Positions 38,401 to 45,213 of a stretch of 64,000 nucleotides of DNA are shown in pieces. Position 1 is the stretch's first letter; the number at the start of each line of letters is the position of its first letter. The notes below the pieces were generated by a model. The model had not been told where the DNA came from, ran no database searches, and saw only the letters and a program-made list of their open reading frames with translations. A program made the translations under genes and the position numbers. This DNA is from Fidelibacterota bacterium (GTDB lineage: Bacteria > Fidelibacterota > UBA8477 > JABMPR01), in NCBI GenBank assembly GCA_018650795.1, contig JABIFG010000095.1:1-64000 (forward strand), in the 5' to 3' direction.

Positions 38401-39291
38401 ATAATAGGAATAGTCAATTGTGCTATTGGCACTAATTGTTAAGCTACTGTCAAGGTTCTTAACATTATTTACGGTAAGTGTATATACTGTCTCATGAACC
38501 ATTGCAGCTGTAAAACCCAATTCTACTGTATTCGCTCCGCTAAGAACTGCAGTTGTAGGGGCACCATAGGCGCCTGCGTCATAATTTGCAAGCATCTCTG
38601 CTGTCACAGTATCCACAGGGTGAGAAAAGGTTACATTAATGGTTGAAATATCGAGTGTCTGAACATTTTTCAGGCTAAAATCAGTTGCTGAATGAGTAAA
38701 CCATACTCTGGGGTCAAAGCCATCTGGTGCGTTCACAGTTCCAGCGCCTGCACCACCATCATTATCTATTTCCCATTCTGTAGGGTCAAAAACTGGATTG
38801 CCAGTTGTTACAGTTGAAACTCTTTGGGCCCGACCATCTTCAAATTCATGATCTGTACCTGAACCATCTTCACCAGGCCGTCCATAAAAATCGACAACTT
38901 CCCAGGCTGGGTTCAGTAAAAGAATGTTATCGTCACCGTTGCTATCTGCGGGTCCAGCGTTTACATCACTTTGATCTGCAGCCATTCCATAGATTTCCAG
39001 GAAAGGACCTGCGTTGTTACAGACAATGAAAAAGCCACCTGCAGGAATCACACCGCGCAGTGGAATTCTTGATGTCGTGGTCATGGTGGTATTTCCATTT
39101 GTGTATCTACCCAGTGACCAACCGTCGCTCAAATTGACGGCTTCGGTGCCATTATTGAATAGCTCAACAAATCGTGCAGTCGACTCATTATTTGGATCTG
39201 CAAGCTCTGTGATAAAAATATCACCCATTGCGATGCTCGTCAGGGCAAACATCAATACTGAAGAACATAGTCCTCGTAGCAGTGTTTTCAC
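35431..39291 (-). CDS. Five-lamin-tail-domain secreted protein with Ig-like repeats and sorting tail
   Basis: 1286 residues. A signal peptide is followed by lamin tail domain 1 (about 22-170), an SbsA-type Ig-like domain (about 197-290), LTD2 (about 297-430), LTD3 (about 479-620), Ig 2 (about 654-735), LTD4 (about 744-880), LTD5 (about 919-1060), Ig 3 (about 1092-1170) and a type IX-style tail with NFPNPFNPTT ending in KMMYLK (about 1192-1286). The LTD2-LTD3-Ig and LTD4-LTD5-Ig blocks are evident internal duplicates; YFYGGTPG..N(I/V)TVAP.YP occurs in both. The start is GTG at 39291, fixed by a near-perfect ribosome binding site AAAGGAGGAAAAC. No catalytic domain is seen. A shared operator-like 14-mer upstream links it to glpD and the TonB operon, so it may be a surface component of the same system (inference). 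Confidence 0.88.
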   Translation of the reverse strand: MKTLLRGLCSSVLMFALTSIAMGDIFITELADPNNESTARFVELFNNGTEAVNLSDGWSLGRYTNGNTTMTTTSRIPLRGVIPAGGFFIVCNNAGPFLEIYGMAADQSDVNAGPADSNGDDNILLLNPAWEVVDFYGRPGEDGSGTDHEFEDGRAQRVSTVTTGNPVFDPTEWEIDNDGGAGAGTVNAPDGFDPRVWFTHSATDFSLKNVQTLDISTINVTFSHPVDTVTAEMLANYDAGAYGAPTTAVLSGANTVELGFTAAMVHETVYTLTVNNVKNLDSSLTISANSTIDYSYYDYTGKIVLTEFVYNGEGSDNEWFEIYNASAETIDITGWMFRDEPTSHEPIIAGVTSDNVLAPGDYFTVYAYGEGEENGWPIQFTPDLNAAINYADTSRFHLWNLNNSNDIIYMWDKAGNLVDSIAYDQSIEGTVPVEAYRGMGQTVEVINPALSNDDPTNWQASYFYGGTPGIENITVAPVYPGVVISEVMYHSSLVDSAQVEWIEILNTETDTVDISGWFTLDDNPLHERIPFPEGTKIGPGEYLTIMNNVSSDTFTVPFTADFDFRASDVDFSDSQDNPLLFDADSNLVSYMYYDDGGAGEMFEHAAGADGLGYSLELIDPLLSNHDPLNWKASGGIGGTPGDEPLDEFPPTLVSAYALGDSIITVVFSESIDSTSAVVMANYSVNNAIGTPTAVVWSDYKVELSVAYLTHATDYEVTVSNVADVSGNIIAAGSVVSFTYQTYVDKIVINEFQYNSEYYDNEFIELFNASADTIDILGWSLRDEPESHALMVIPDSIDTVIPPGEYFTIYVYGEGEEKGWPLHFTPNLQAAIDYTDTTRNHIWNLNNGGGDMIYLWDDLGNLTDFVDYDVTTFPAPARWGTGCSVELIDPSMDRNDAESWQPSYFYGGTPGAANVTVAPDYPRVLVNEIMYNALGADTLEYEFVELYNADDVSVDISGWYIMDDNPTHGRAGVPAGTILEPGDYYVLLSYAGSPSALPDDFESDLDITDAAIGFSDSKDNCILFNADDIMMSFMHYDDGTAESTDDFVHAPEADGTGPSLALADNSGLNWTILSWIPSLEEGGTPGWENFDVTGPTIVSAVATSDTSVMLTFSEIVHPATGERLANYSFNNGIGEPLDAEADGATVLLVTTPLTVDLEYTITMSNIWDMLGNAIEANSTVSFVSTFVGIHDGVLPTVYALDQNFPNPFNPTTTIRYALPEVADVRLQIFDITGRQVNVLVNSTQQAGWYDLHWTGQDARGYNLAAGMYFARIQAGEYTEVIKMMYLK

Positions 39292-39402
39292 GTTTTCCTC
39301 CTTTAGGATATTTTGCTTTCAATCAGGCTGCGGGCAGACCAAACATCTGTTCACATCCTGAAAGACAAATCATTTTCCCACAATTATGTGTGACATACGG
39401 CA

Positions 39403-39431
39403 TATTTAATGTTCTTTGCACACATTGTCAA
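39403..39431 (-). promoter_or_regulatory. Promoter of the lamin-tail-domain gene
   Basis: On the minus strand, consensus -35 TTGACA (39426-39431), 17-nt spacer, -10 TAAATA (39403-39408). The candidate operator at 39444-39457 lies directly upstream. Confidence 0.5.
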
Positions 39432-39443
39432 TATATCAATTCA

Positions 39444-39457
39444 TGAATATTTATTCA
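39444..39457 (-). promoter_or_regulatory. Candidate operator, site D (TGAATAAATATTCA on minus strand)
   Basis: Identical over 14 bp to site A when read on the minus strand, and placed just upstream of a TTGACA promoter, which would suit activation. Confidence 0.45.
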
Positions 39458-39472
39458 TATAATGATTGCTAT

Positions 39473-41236
39473 TTATGCTAAAACCATTTTTTCCGTTTGG
39501 CCTGGCACCTTGACCTGATGCCGATATCCTTGTCTGGCCATAGTATCGAGCAAGGTTTTTTCCTGGATCCTTGCTTGTTCTGGCGTCCAACCCAGCAAGG
39601 ATGATACCAGCTCAATAACAGGAGGATTGACAGAGCCAATACTCCCATCCTCGTGAGAGCCCAGATCAGTCCGTCTGAAAAAGATATCTGTCAGAGATTG
39701 CGCGTGTTCCCATTCAACGGCGTAGGCTATCTCTGCGAATATTTCTGGACGTTTGGGGTGGATTAAATGCGTCAGATCTCGGCGCTTGCCAATATTCATG
39801 AGCACATTCAGAGCTCGTGATCCGTAGAAATCAATTAAATGAGCGATAGTTGCATCGGTGATTTTGTGGGTCGCTTGAAGATCCTTGATCTGGTTTCGGA
39901 TTTCAGTCGTCATCCGTGCCCCAGGTAATTTATAGCTTCTTGTGGAACACTTTGCTCTCACATTGAGGTGCTTGCAGATAAGGTCGCCCGTTTCCTCTGC
40001 CAGGCTTCTGTAGGTAGTCAGCTTCCCACCAATGATTGAATATACACCTGTAGTACCCGTGACTTTCTGATGATCGAGGATGATGTGTTTACGGGTTACG
40101 CTGCGTTCCTTTTTGCCGGGCTCATAGAATAGGGGGCGAATTCCAGAATAAGTATAAACAACATCTTCTTCAGAGAATGATTTTCCTGGAATGAGGAAAT
40201 TCAGTTCATCCAATAGATATTTTATCTCATCATCGCCAGCATGGACATTGTCCATATCACCATCATAAAATATGTCCGTGGTACCAACCAGATAGTAATC
40301 CCGCCAGGGTATAATGAAGTAGGGGCGAAAGTCTTGTCTGGCTTCAACATATATGGCGTCAGTTGGACCGCCTTCGAATTTTTTAATCAGGAGGTGACTA
40401 CCCTTTGTACCCCCCATTTTACGTCCAACAGCTTCACCCAATGATACATTCACCAGATCCACGAAGGGTCCACCTGCATTGATAACTTTTTGAGCCTGAA
40501 TCTGGAAATTATCACCAGTAAGCACATCTTTGACTTCCAGCAAATGAGGGCGATTACTCGTACCCGTATCCAAATCCACGACTTCACTATAATTCAATAC
40601 CTGTGCCCCGGCTTCCCCGGCACCCTCAATCAACTCTGCAGCTAGCCTTTCAGGAAAGGGAACCTGGCAATCGTAGTATGATAATACGGCAGACAAGCCA
40701 TCAGGATTGATGGCAGGATCGATCTTCCCCTTGTTACGATTCTTTTTGCTATTGCGCATAAACTTGTGATTCGGAAGAGATTTGTCGAATGATAGAATGT
40801 CATACAGAGTCAAACCTGCATGTACCATCCAAGCTGGGCGTTTGCTGTGCTTAAAGACTGGAACATTCAGGTTTAGCGGGTGCACCAAATGAGAAGCATT
40901 TGATAACAGGCGCTCACGTTCAGCCATGGACTCACGCACAAGCGATAGCTCGAAATACTCCAGATACCGCAATCCTCCATGAATGAGCTTGGTGGAGGCG
41001 CTGGTTGCATACCAGCCAAAGTCTTTCTTTTCAAGCAGAATGGTCTTTACACCCCGTAATGCCAGATCAAGTGCAATTCCTGCTCCATTGATACCGCCAC
41101 CAATAATGGCTACATCAAAAACCTGATCTTCTATATGTCCTATTCGAGATTTATTGGGCTTGATGATTTTATTCCCCTCCCTTGGAGTATCTTCTACTGC
41201 TTTTTGGTTCTGGTCGTATTTGCTTGAATCTTGCAT
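39473..41236 (-). CDS. glpD: FAD-dependent glycerol-3-phosphate dehydrogenase
   Basis: 587 residues. Oxidises sn-glycerol-3-phosphate to dihydroxyacetone phosphate at the inner membrane and passes electrons to quinone. The FAD motif GGGINGAG (46-53), LLEKKDFGWYATSASTKLIHGGLRYLE (split across 67-93), the KGSHLL, DFRPYFIIPW and GTTDIFYDGD motifs, GGKLTTYR and the C-terminal helical domain are all present. The N-terminus has about 35 extra polar residues before the Rossmann fold. Site C of the shared 14-mer overlaps the first codons, and the promoter (TTGACT-N17-GAAAAT) lies just upstream. No glpF or glpK accompanies it, so the glycerol-3-phosphate is presumably imported or released from phosphodiesters. 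Divergent from the SGNH hydrolase gene. Confidence 0.95.
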   Translation of the reverse strand: MQDSSKYDQNQKAVEDTPREGNKIIKPNKSRIGHIEDQVFDVAIIGGGINGAGIALDLALRGVKTILLEKKDFGWYATSASTKLIHGGLRYLEYFELSLVRESMAERERLLSNASHLVHPLNLNVPVFKHSKRPAWMVHAGLTLYDILSFDKSLPNHKFMRNSKKNRNKGKIDPAINPDGLSAVLSYYDCQVPFPERLAAELIEGAGEAGAQVLNYSEVVDLDTGTSNRPHLLEVKDVLTGDNFQIQAQKVINAGGPFVDLVNVSLGEAVGRKMGGTKGSHLLIKKFEGGPTDAIYVEARQDFRPYFIIPWRDYYLVGTTDIFYDGDMDNVHAGDDEIKYLLDELNFLIPGKSFSEEDVVYTYSGIRPLFYEPGKKERSVTRKHIILDHQKVTGTTGVYSIIGGKLTTYRSLAEETGDLICKHLNVRAKCSTRSYKLPGARMTTEIRNQIKDLQATHKITDATIAHLIDFYGSRALNVLMNIGKRRDLTHLIHPKRPEIFAEIAYAVEWEHAQSLTDIFFRRTDLGSHEDGSIGSVNPPVIELVSSLLGWTPEQARIQEKTLLDTMARQGYRHQVKVPGQTEKMVLA

Positions 41237-41245
41237 AATTATTCA
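41232..41245 (+). promoter_or_regulatory. Candidate operator, site C (TGCATAATTATTCA) at the glpD start
   Basis: Fits TGMATAWWTATTCA, with flanks that continue the match to site A. It overlaps the ATG of glpD (minus strand), a position compatible with repression. Confidence 0.45.
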
Positions 41246-41255
41246 CTATTATTTA

Positions 41256-41293
41256 TTCGCGTTTATTTTCGCGAAAAGTTTGCCGAAAGTCAA
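41256..41293 (-). promoter_or_regulatory. glpD promoter with a TTCGCG dyad
   Basis: Minus strand: -35 TTGACT (41288-41293), 17-nt spacer, -10 GAAAAT (41265-41270). TTCGCG-N8-CGCGAA (arms 41256-41261 and 41270-41275) brackets the -10. The -35 neighbourhood TTGACTTTCG is shared with the TonB-operon control region. Confidence 0.5.
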
Positions 41294-41370
41294 GTGCTAT
41301 GTCGGATGAAATTTTGAGACGGATTTAAAATGACTCAAAGCACGAAATTATTATGAAGGAGAAAATCTCC

Positions 41371-42036
41371 ATGCGCCTACTAAGCCTACTCATTCTTGGC
41401 TTCCTGATCATCCCTCCTGGATTTTCCCAGGAAGCCGCAGTACCCACATCCGTTTATTATGAACGGAAATCTGACCTTTTTCGCTTTTTACCCAATGGAC
41501 CGGATGAGATTATCCTGCTGGGCAACAGTATTACAGATGGCGGCAACTGGTTTGAGCTATTGCGCGATCCCCGTATCAAAAATCGCGGTATTAGTGCTGA
41601 TGTGACCCGCGGAATCCTGAATAGAGCCGATGAAGTTCTGGAATCAAAGCCCCTGAAAATCTTTTTGCTCATTGGCATTAATGATCTGGCCAAAGGGGCA
41701 TCACAGGAGAACATCCTGGACAATATTGGGACCTTTGTTAAACGGGTTAAGTCTGAATCTCCCCGGACACAGACCTATATCCAAAGCATCTTACCCGTCA
41801 ATCCTGATTACACATCCTATCCCAAACATGTTTCTAAAGGTGAGGCGATAGTTGAGCTAAATAAGAAAATTGCACTGCTGTGTCAGGATATGGATGTGGA
41901 GTATCTCAATCTGTATCCATATTTCATTACTCAGGATGGAGTACTCAACCCGGAATACACCAACGATGGCCTCCATCTTTCTGGTAGTGGGTATATCGTG
42001 TGGAGCGAAATTTTAAAGCCTTACTTAAAAGACTAA
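41371..42036 (+). CDS. Secreted SGNH/GDSL-type hydrolase
   Basis: About 221 residues. Signal peptide MRLLSLLILGFLIIPPGFSQ, then SGNH block I GNSITDGG (51-58, nucleophile S53), the block II Gly in RGISADVTRG, block III LLIGINDLAKG with the Asn, and block V DGLHLSGSGY with the catalytic Asp/His. This resembles the sialate-O-acetylesterase / platelet-activating-factor acetylhydrolase-like branch. ATG 41371 is chosen because GAAGGAGAAAATCTCC precedes it; an ATG at 41353 lies within that ribosome binding site. The enzyme would cleave acyl or acetyl esters outside the cytoplasm. Divergent from glpD, so deacylation of lipids or acylated glycerols is a tempting link; this is inference. Confidence 0.88.
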   Translation: MRLLSLLILGFLIIPPGFSQEAAVPTSVYYERKSDLFRFLPNGPDEIILLGNSITDGGNWFELLRDPRIKNRGISADVTRGILNRADEVLESKPLKIFLLIGINDLAKGASQENILDNIGTFVKRVKSESPRTQTYIQSILPVNPDYTSYPKHVSKGEAIVELNKKIALLCQDMDVEYLNLYPYFITQDGVLNPEYTNDGLHLSGSGYIVWSEILKPYLKD

Positions 42037-42382
42037 TTTCGCAGATCAGGTCGCTAGCTGCAGTGAGAAGTGCATGTTGCAGTTTTTAGCCATCCCGAGT
42101 CAATTTAGTCGGCGGATATTGTTTTCAGACATAGCCCATACAGCCTCAAGCACACAGCCCTTGACTAATTAGCCCAATAGGCTACATTCTATTATTCACT
42201 GTGGTGACATGATCTATTCATCTTAGGTGGTCAGGAGAAACCCCCAGCGCTAAGAAGAACCGGGGTAATAATTTGAGTATCAAAAACTTACAAATTTTTC
42301 AAAAATTGTTTATTCAGGCGCATCAGGAAATGTTCGTCAAAGAGTTGACTGTATCAACATTGCTAGCCATGCGAGGATATAA
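42037..42382 (+). other. Non-coding stretch with a possible promoter
   Basis: No gene seen. TTGACT (42161-42166), 16-nt spacer and TACATT (42183-42188) could form a plus-strand promoter; the spacer holds a small dyad TAGCC-CAATA-GGCTA. The ribosome binding site of the next gene is GAGGATATAA at its end. Confidence 0.3.
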
Positions 42383-42808
42383 ATGATTAGAAAATGTATA
42401 CTTCTTTTGCAGATAATCATGATTGTTAGCCTGAACGCATGCCTGCTTTCCAAAACACTCATGCTGGACAATGCTCCACCAAATACTATATGGGATCCAG
42501 ACTTTGAGACTGGTTTAATTTTTGAATCAAGCAAACCAAAGAGTATTTTAATAGTACATGGTCCTCAAGTCACTATTCGTGAATTTCTAACCAGAACGAT
42601 CGTTTATGATGAAGAGGTGAATTGGCATACCAACACTTCAATTGCTTTAGACCCGGGTAAGTATATAGTAGATTTCCATGTGAAATATTTTGGTAGTCAC
42701 ATCTGGAAATATAAGGGGTTTTTTATGGTTGATGAAAATGCGCCAACGCACTTGATTTTAAAGACTCCAAGATTTGTCACGGCTCAACCTAAAGTTGTTT
42801 TTAGGTAG
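42383..42808 (+). CDS. Small lipoprotein of unknown function
   Basis: 141 residues, not recognised. The N-terminus MIRKCILLLQIIMIVSLNAC is a lipoprotein signal with lipid Cys at position 20 and lipobox LNAC. The remainder is mostly beta strand with a segment ALDPGKYIVDFHVKYFG that resembles the PEGA-like or transthyretin-like folds used in surface proteins, followed by a basic end. The start has GAGGATATAA upstream. It is followed 99 nt later by another lipoprotein-like gene on the same strand. Confidence 0.65.
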   Translation: MIRKCILLLQIIMIVSLNACLLSKTLMLDNAPPNTIWDPDFETGLIFESSKPKSILIVHGPQVTIREFLTRTIVYDEEVNWHTNTSIALDPGKYIVDFHVKYFGSHIWKYKGFFMVDENAPTHLILKTPRFVTAQPKVVFR

Positions 42809-42916
42809 ATACCATTGATAGCAAATATGGACTTTGAGCCCATCTACGCTCATCCTGAACTATGATGAACCTAAAGCAGTATACTGGCTAAAATTTTCGA
42901 AGAGGGGGTGGACAGA

Positions 42917-43813
42917 ATGAATAGATTCTTAAGGGCAACAATCATTCGCACAGCAAATCCTAGGTGTCGAGAGGTTGGGTCAAAATGTAGAAGTTCGTAT
43001 ACCCGTGAAATGATGAGATTAGCTATTGGGATCCTTCTGCTGTCTTCATTCCTTGCATGTACGTACCAGGCCCCAATTACCGTACCCCTTCATTCTTCTC
43101 GGCTGGATCCACCTGAACTGTCCAGTAAGCCTCAGGAGGTTTCCGTCGGATTTAGCGTAAGATTTCCGAATGAGATTGTCATCATCCCTGATGGCATTGC
43201 TGATCCGCCAATATTAAACAATCCAAAATTGGGTAGTAGAAAACCACCGCTATATATTTCGCCTCATTTGGGGGTGAGTGTTATTAAGCGTCTTGAACTA
43301 TCATATGATATTTATAGCGGGTTACTTTTGCGAACTCAGTTATTCGGTAAAAGACGTGAAGAAGCAACTGTTGGAAACAAAAGTATTGCTCTGTCACTTG
43401 GGTACAACTTTACTTCTAATTCTCATGAGCTCACCAAGTCAGATAGACCTAATTCAGATCAACTATTAGCTGAATATGATTGGCGGTTGAACTCCACTCG
43501 GTCGAATCTCCTGTTCGGTTATCGATTCCATAGAAGTGTTCTGTATTATTGTGGTGTGTACTATGAATCATATTCCTTGAGGGGTCAATTAGATCAGTAT
43601 GCTTTTCCAAATATAATCGAAAGTGATCAGAAGTATTCGCTCAATAGTCAAGGGTATGAGCAAGGATTCGGAATGGGGGTTGAATTTCTATTTGACGCTA
43701 AAGTTGCCGAACAATCAATTATTTACACACTTCAGGTTTCTGAGATTTCATGGGGTACCCTATCAACTGATACTGTTCTGAGTCATAGCCTAATTGTTAA
43801 GTATTACTTTTAA
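42917..43813 (+). CDS. Lipoprotein-like putative outer-membrane barrel protein
   Basis: About 298 residues from ATG 42917, which follows GAGGGGGTGGACAGA. A classical lipoprotein signal (MMRLAIGILLLSSFLAC) begins only at ATG 43010, so either the leader is unusually long or the true start is 43010 without an obvious ribosome binding site. The mature part shows alternating strands ending in an aromatic residue (LIVKYYF), as in outer-membrane barrels; motifs such as LGVSVIKRLELSYDIYSG and NLLFGYRFHRS are typical of that pattern. No named family was recognised. Confidence 0.6.
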   Translation: MNRFLRATIIRTANPRCREVGSKCRSSYTREMMRLAIGILLLSSFLACTYQAPITVPLHSSRLDPPELSSKPQEVSVGFSVRFPNEIVIIPDGIADPPILNNPKLGSRKPPLYISPHLGVSVIKRLELSYDIYSGLLLRTQLFGKRREEATVGNKSIALSLGYNFTSNSHELTKSDRPNSDQLLAEYDWRLNSTRSNLLFGYRFHRSVLYYCGVYYESYSLRGQLDQYAFPNIIESDQKYSLNSQGYEQGFGMGVEFLFDAKVAEQSIIYTLQVSEISWGTLSTDTVLSHSLIVKYYF

Positions 43814-43840
43814 GGTTGCTGGAATTTATACTTGAAAACT

Positions 43841-43895
43841 AAAGCAGTTTTTACCCCACGGCTAAAACTTGTGGGGAGGCTCGGAACGCTGCTTT
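43841..43895. ncRNA. Structured element between convergent genes
   Basis: Outer stem AAAGCAG (43841-43847) / CTGCTTT (43889-43895) encloses an inner stem CCCCAC (43854-43859) / GTGGGG (43871-43876). It may be the transcript end of the lipoprotein gene or a structured RNA; there is no strong T tract. Confidence 0.25.
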
Positions 43896-43987
43896 CCCAA
43901 TTTTGATTCGCTATAACTTTTGAGAATACACACACTTACATGAATGGCTCGAGGTCTGGGACCTAGTCGTTTCAAAACTGCTGAATT

Positions 43988-44323
43988 CTACCCAGTGATC
44001 TTATCACTTTTATAGGCCTCTAGAGCTTCCTTTATTTTCATATCACCTGCACCAGTTATAATTTTGATCTCACTGGTACTCATAACTTCAGCCGCATTCT
44101 TTCCAGGACCATTTCCAGTAATCAAAATATCAGGATTGAGATCAATTATTTTCTGTACTGTTAAAGGACCAGCACCGTGAGCTTGCTGGGTTATCTCAGA
44201 ATTTGAGTATGCGGATAATTCATTTTTTTTATCATCATAAATCAGGATAAATTCAGTCCGACCCAGACGTGGGTCGATCTCTGAATCCCAGGATTCCCCT
44301 TTAGCTGTAAATGCATATTTCAT
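43988..44323 (-). CDS. NifX/NifB-like dinitrogenase-cofactor-domain protein 1
   Basis: About 111 residues, the single-domain NifX/NafY-like fold that binds iron-sulfur or FeMo-cofactor precursors. Family features: MKYAFTAKG..WDSEIDPRLGRTEFILIYD at the N-terminus, QKIIDLNPDILITGNGPGKNA and a final AYKSDKITG. The start is set at ATG 44323 because it overlaps the upstream stop by 4 bp (ATGA) with GAGGGATGTTTGAA before it; ATG 44332 is less likely. It is the last gene of the iron-sulfur locus, behind two MinD-type ferredoxin ATPases. Known members outside nitrogen fixation are of unknown function; binding of a cluster made by the neighbouring ATPases is inference. Confidence 0.85.
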   Translation of the reverse strand: MKYAFTAKGESWDSEIDPRLGRTEFILIYDDKKNELSAYSNSEITQQAHGAGPLTVQKIIDLNPDILITGNGPGKNAAEVMSTSEIKIITGAGDMKIKEALEAYKSDKITG

Positions 44324-45213
44324 TTCAAACATCCCTCAGTTTCTGCGAATTGCTTTATTTTTTCCCAGCTTTTAATCAAAACCTGACTTGCTGGACCTTT
44401 ATCATATTCTACCAATGTTTTTCCTTCCAACATGGCAGCTGTAAATGTTTCATCATAGGGAATGCTGGCGATATGCTCAATACCAGCATCTGCCATAAAT
44501 GTGATGAGCTCATCAAGCATTTGGGAATTGAGATCACATTTATTGATGATGCAACCACTCCTGATGGAAAACCCCTTCACCAGTTCAGTTACCCGTTTTA
44601 GATCATGAATTCCGGAGACGCTGGGTTCTGTAACAAACACCACATAATCTGCTCCGCTGAGTGCAGAATTCACCGCACAACCAATTCCGGGAGATCCATC
44701 AATGAGAATGATCTCCTTCCCCTCTTTTTTTGCATGACGACGTGCCTCATTCTTTACCTGGGCCACCAGACGACCAGAGTTCTCAGCTCCAACTCCCAAC
44801 TTCGCGTGCACCATGGTACTTCCCACCTTCGAGCTTGAAGTGTACCACTCACCAACCTTTTGCGTTTCCATCTGAATGGCATTGGTTGGACAAACGCGCT
44901 GGCAATATCCACACCCCTCACAGTTCATTGCTTCAATGCGAAATGTTCCGTTTTCTGACTGTATTCCGTCAAATTGGCAAACCGATAGGCAGGCCCCGCA
45001 ATTGATACATTTATCCTGATCAAGGATGGCCAACTCGCCGCTGTAGTAGTCCTCAGACCTCTGGTAGTCAGGCCCCAGCAACATATGCAGATCTGCTGCA
45101 TCAACATCACAGTCCGCGATCACCAGATCAGACTTCCCCAAATATGAGAATGAGCCCATGACAGAAGTCTTTCCTGTTCCGCCCTTTCCAGATATTACAA
45201 CTATCTCTTTCAT
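44320..45213 (-). CDS. MinD/Mrp-type ATPase with inserted two-[4Fe-4S] ferredoxin domain, copy 2
   Basis: 297 residues. Deviant Walker A SGKGGTGKTS (8-17), ADCDVDAADLH switch region and IDGSPGIGCAV near the Walker B. Two CxxCxxCxxxC clusters sit in an insert: C69/C72/C75/C79 and C98/C101/C104/C108, a bacterial-ferredoxin-like pair. Proteins with this layout are common in anaerobic bacteria and archaea next to NifX-like genes and are annotated as P-loop ATPases with ferredoxin domain; their biochemical role is unsettled, probably iron-sulfur or metal-cluster assembly or transfer. The ATG overlaps the stop of copy 1 by 4 bp, and the stop overlaps the NifX-like gene by 4 bp, so all three are co-translated. 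Confidence 0.93.
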   Translation of the reverse strand: MKEIVVISGKGGTGKTSVMGSFSYLGKSDLVIADCDVDAADLHMLLGPDYQRSEDYYSGELAILDQDKCINCGACLSVCQFDGIQSENGTFRIEAMNCEGCGYCQRVCPTNAIQMETQKVGEWYTSSSKVGSTMVHAKLGVGAENSGRLVAQVKNEARRHAKKEGKEIILIDGSPGIGCAVNSALSGADYVVFVTEPSVSGIHDLKRVTELVKGFSIRSGCIINKCDLNSQMLDELITFMADAGIEHIASIPYDETFTAAMLEGKTLVEYDKGPASQVLIKSWEKIKQFAETEGCLK

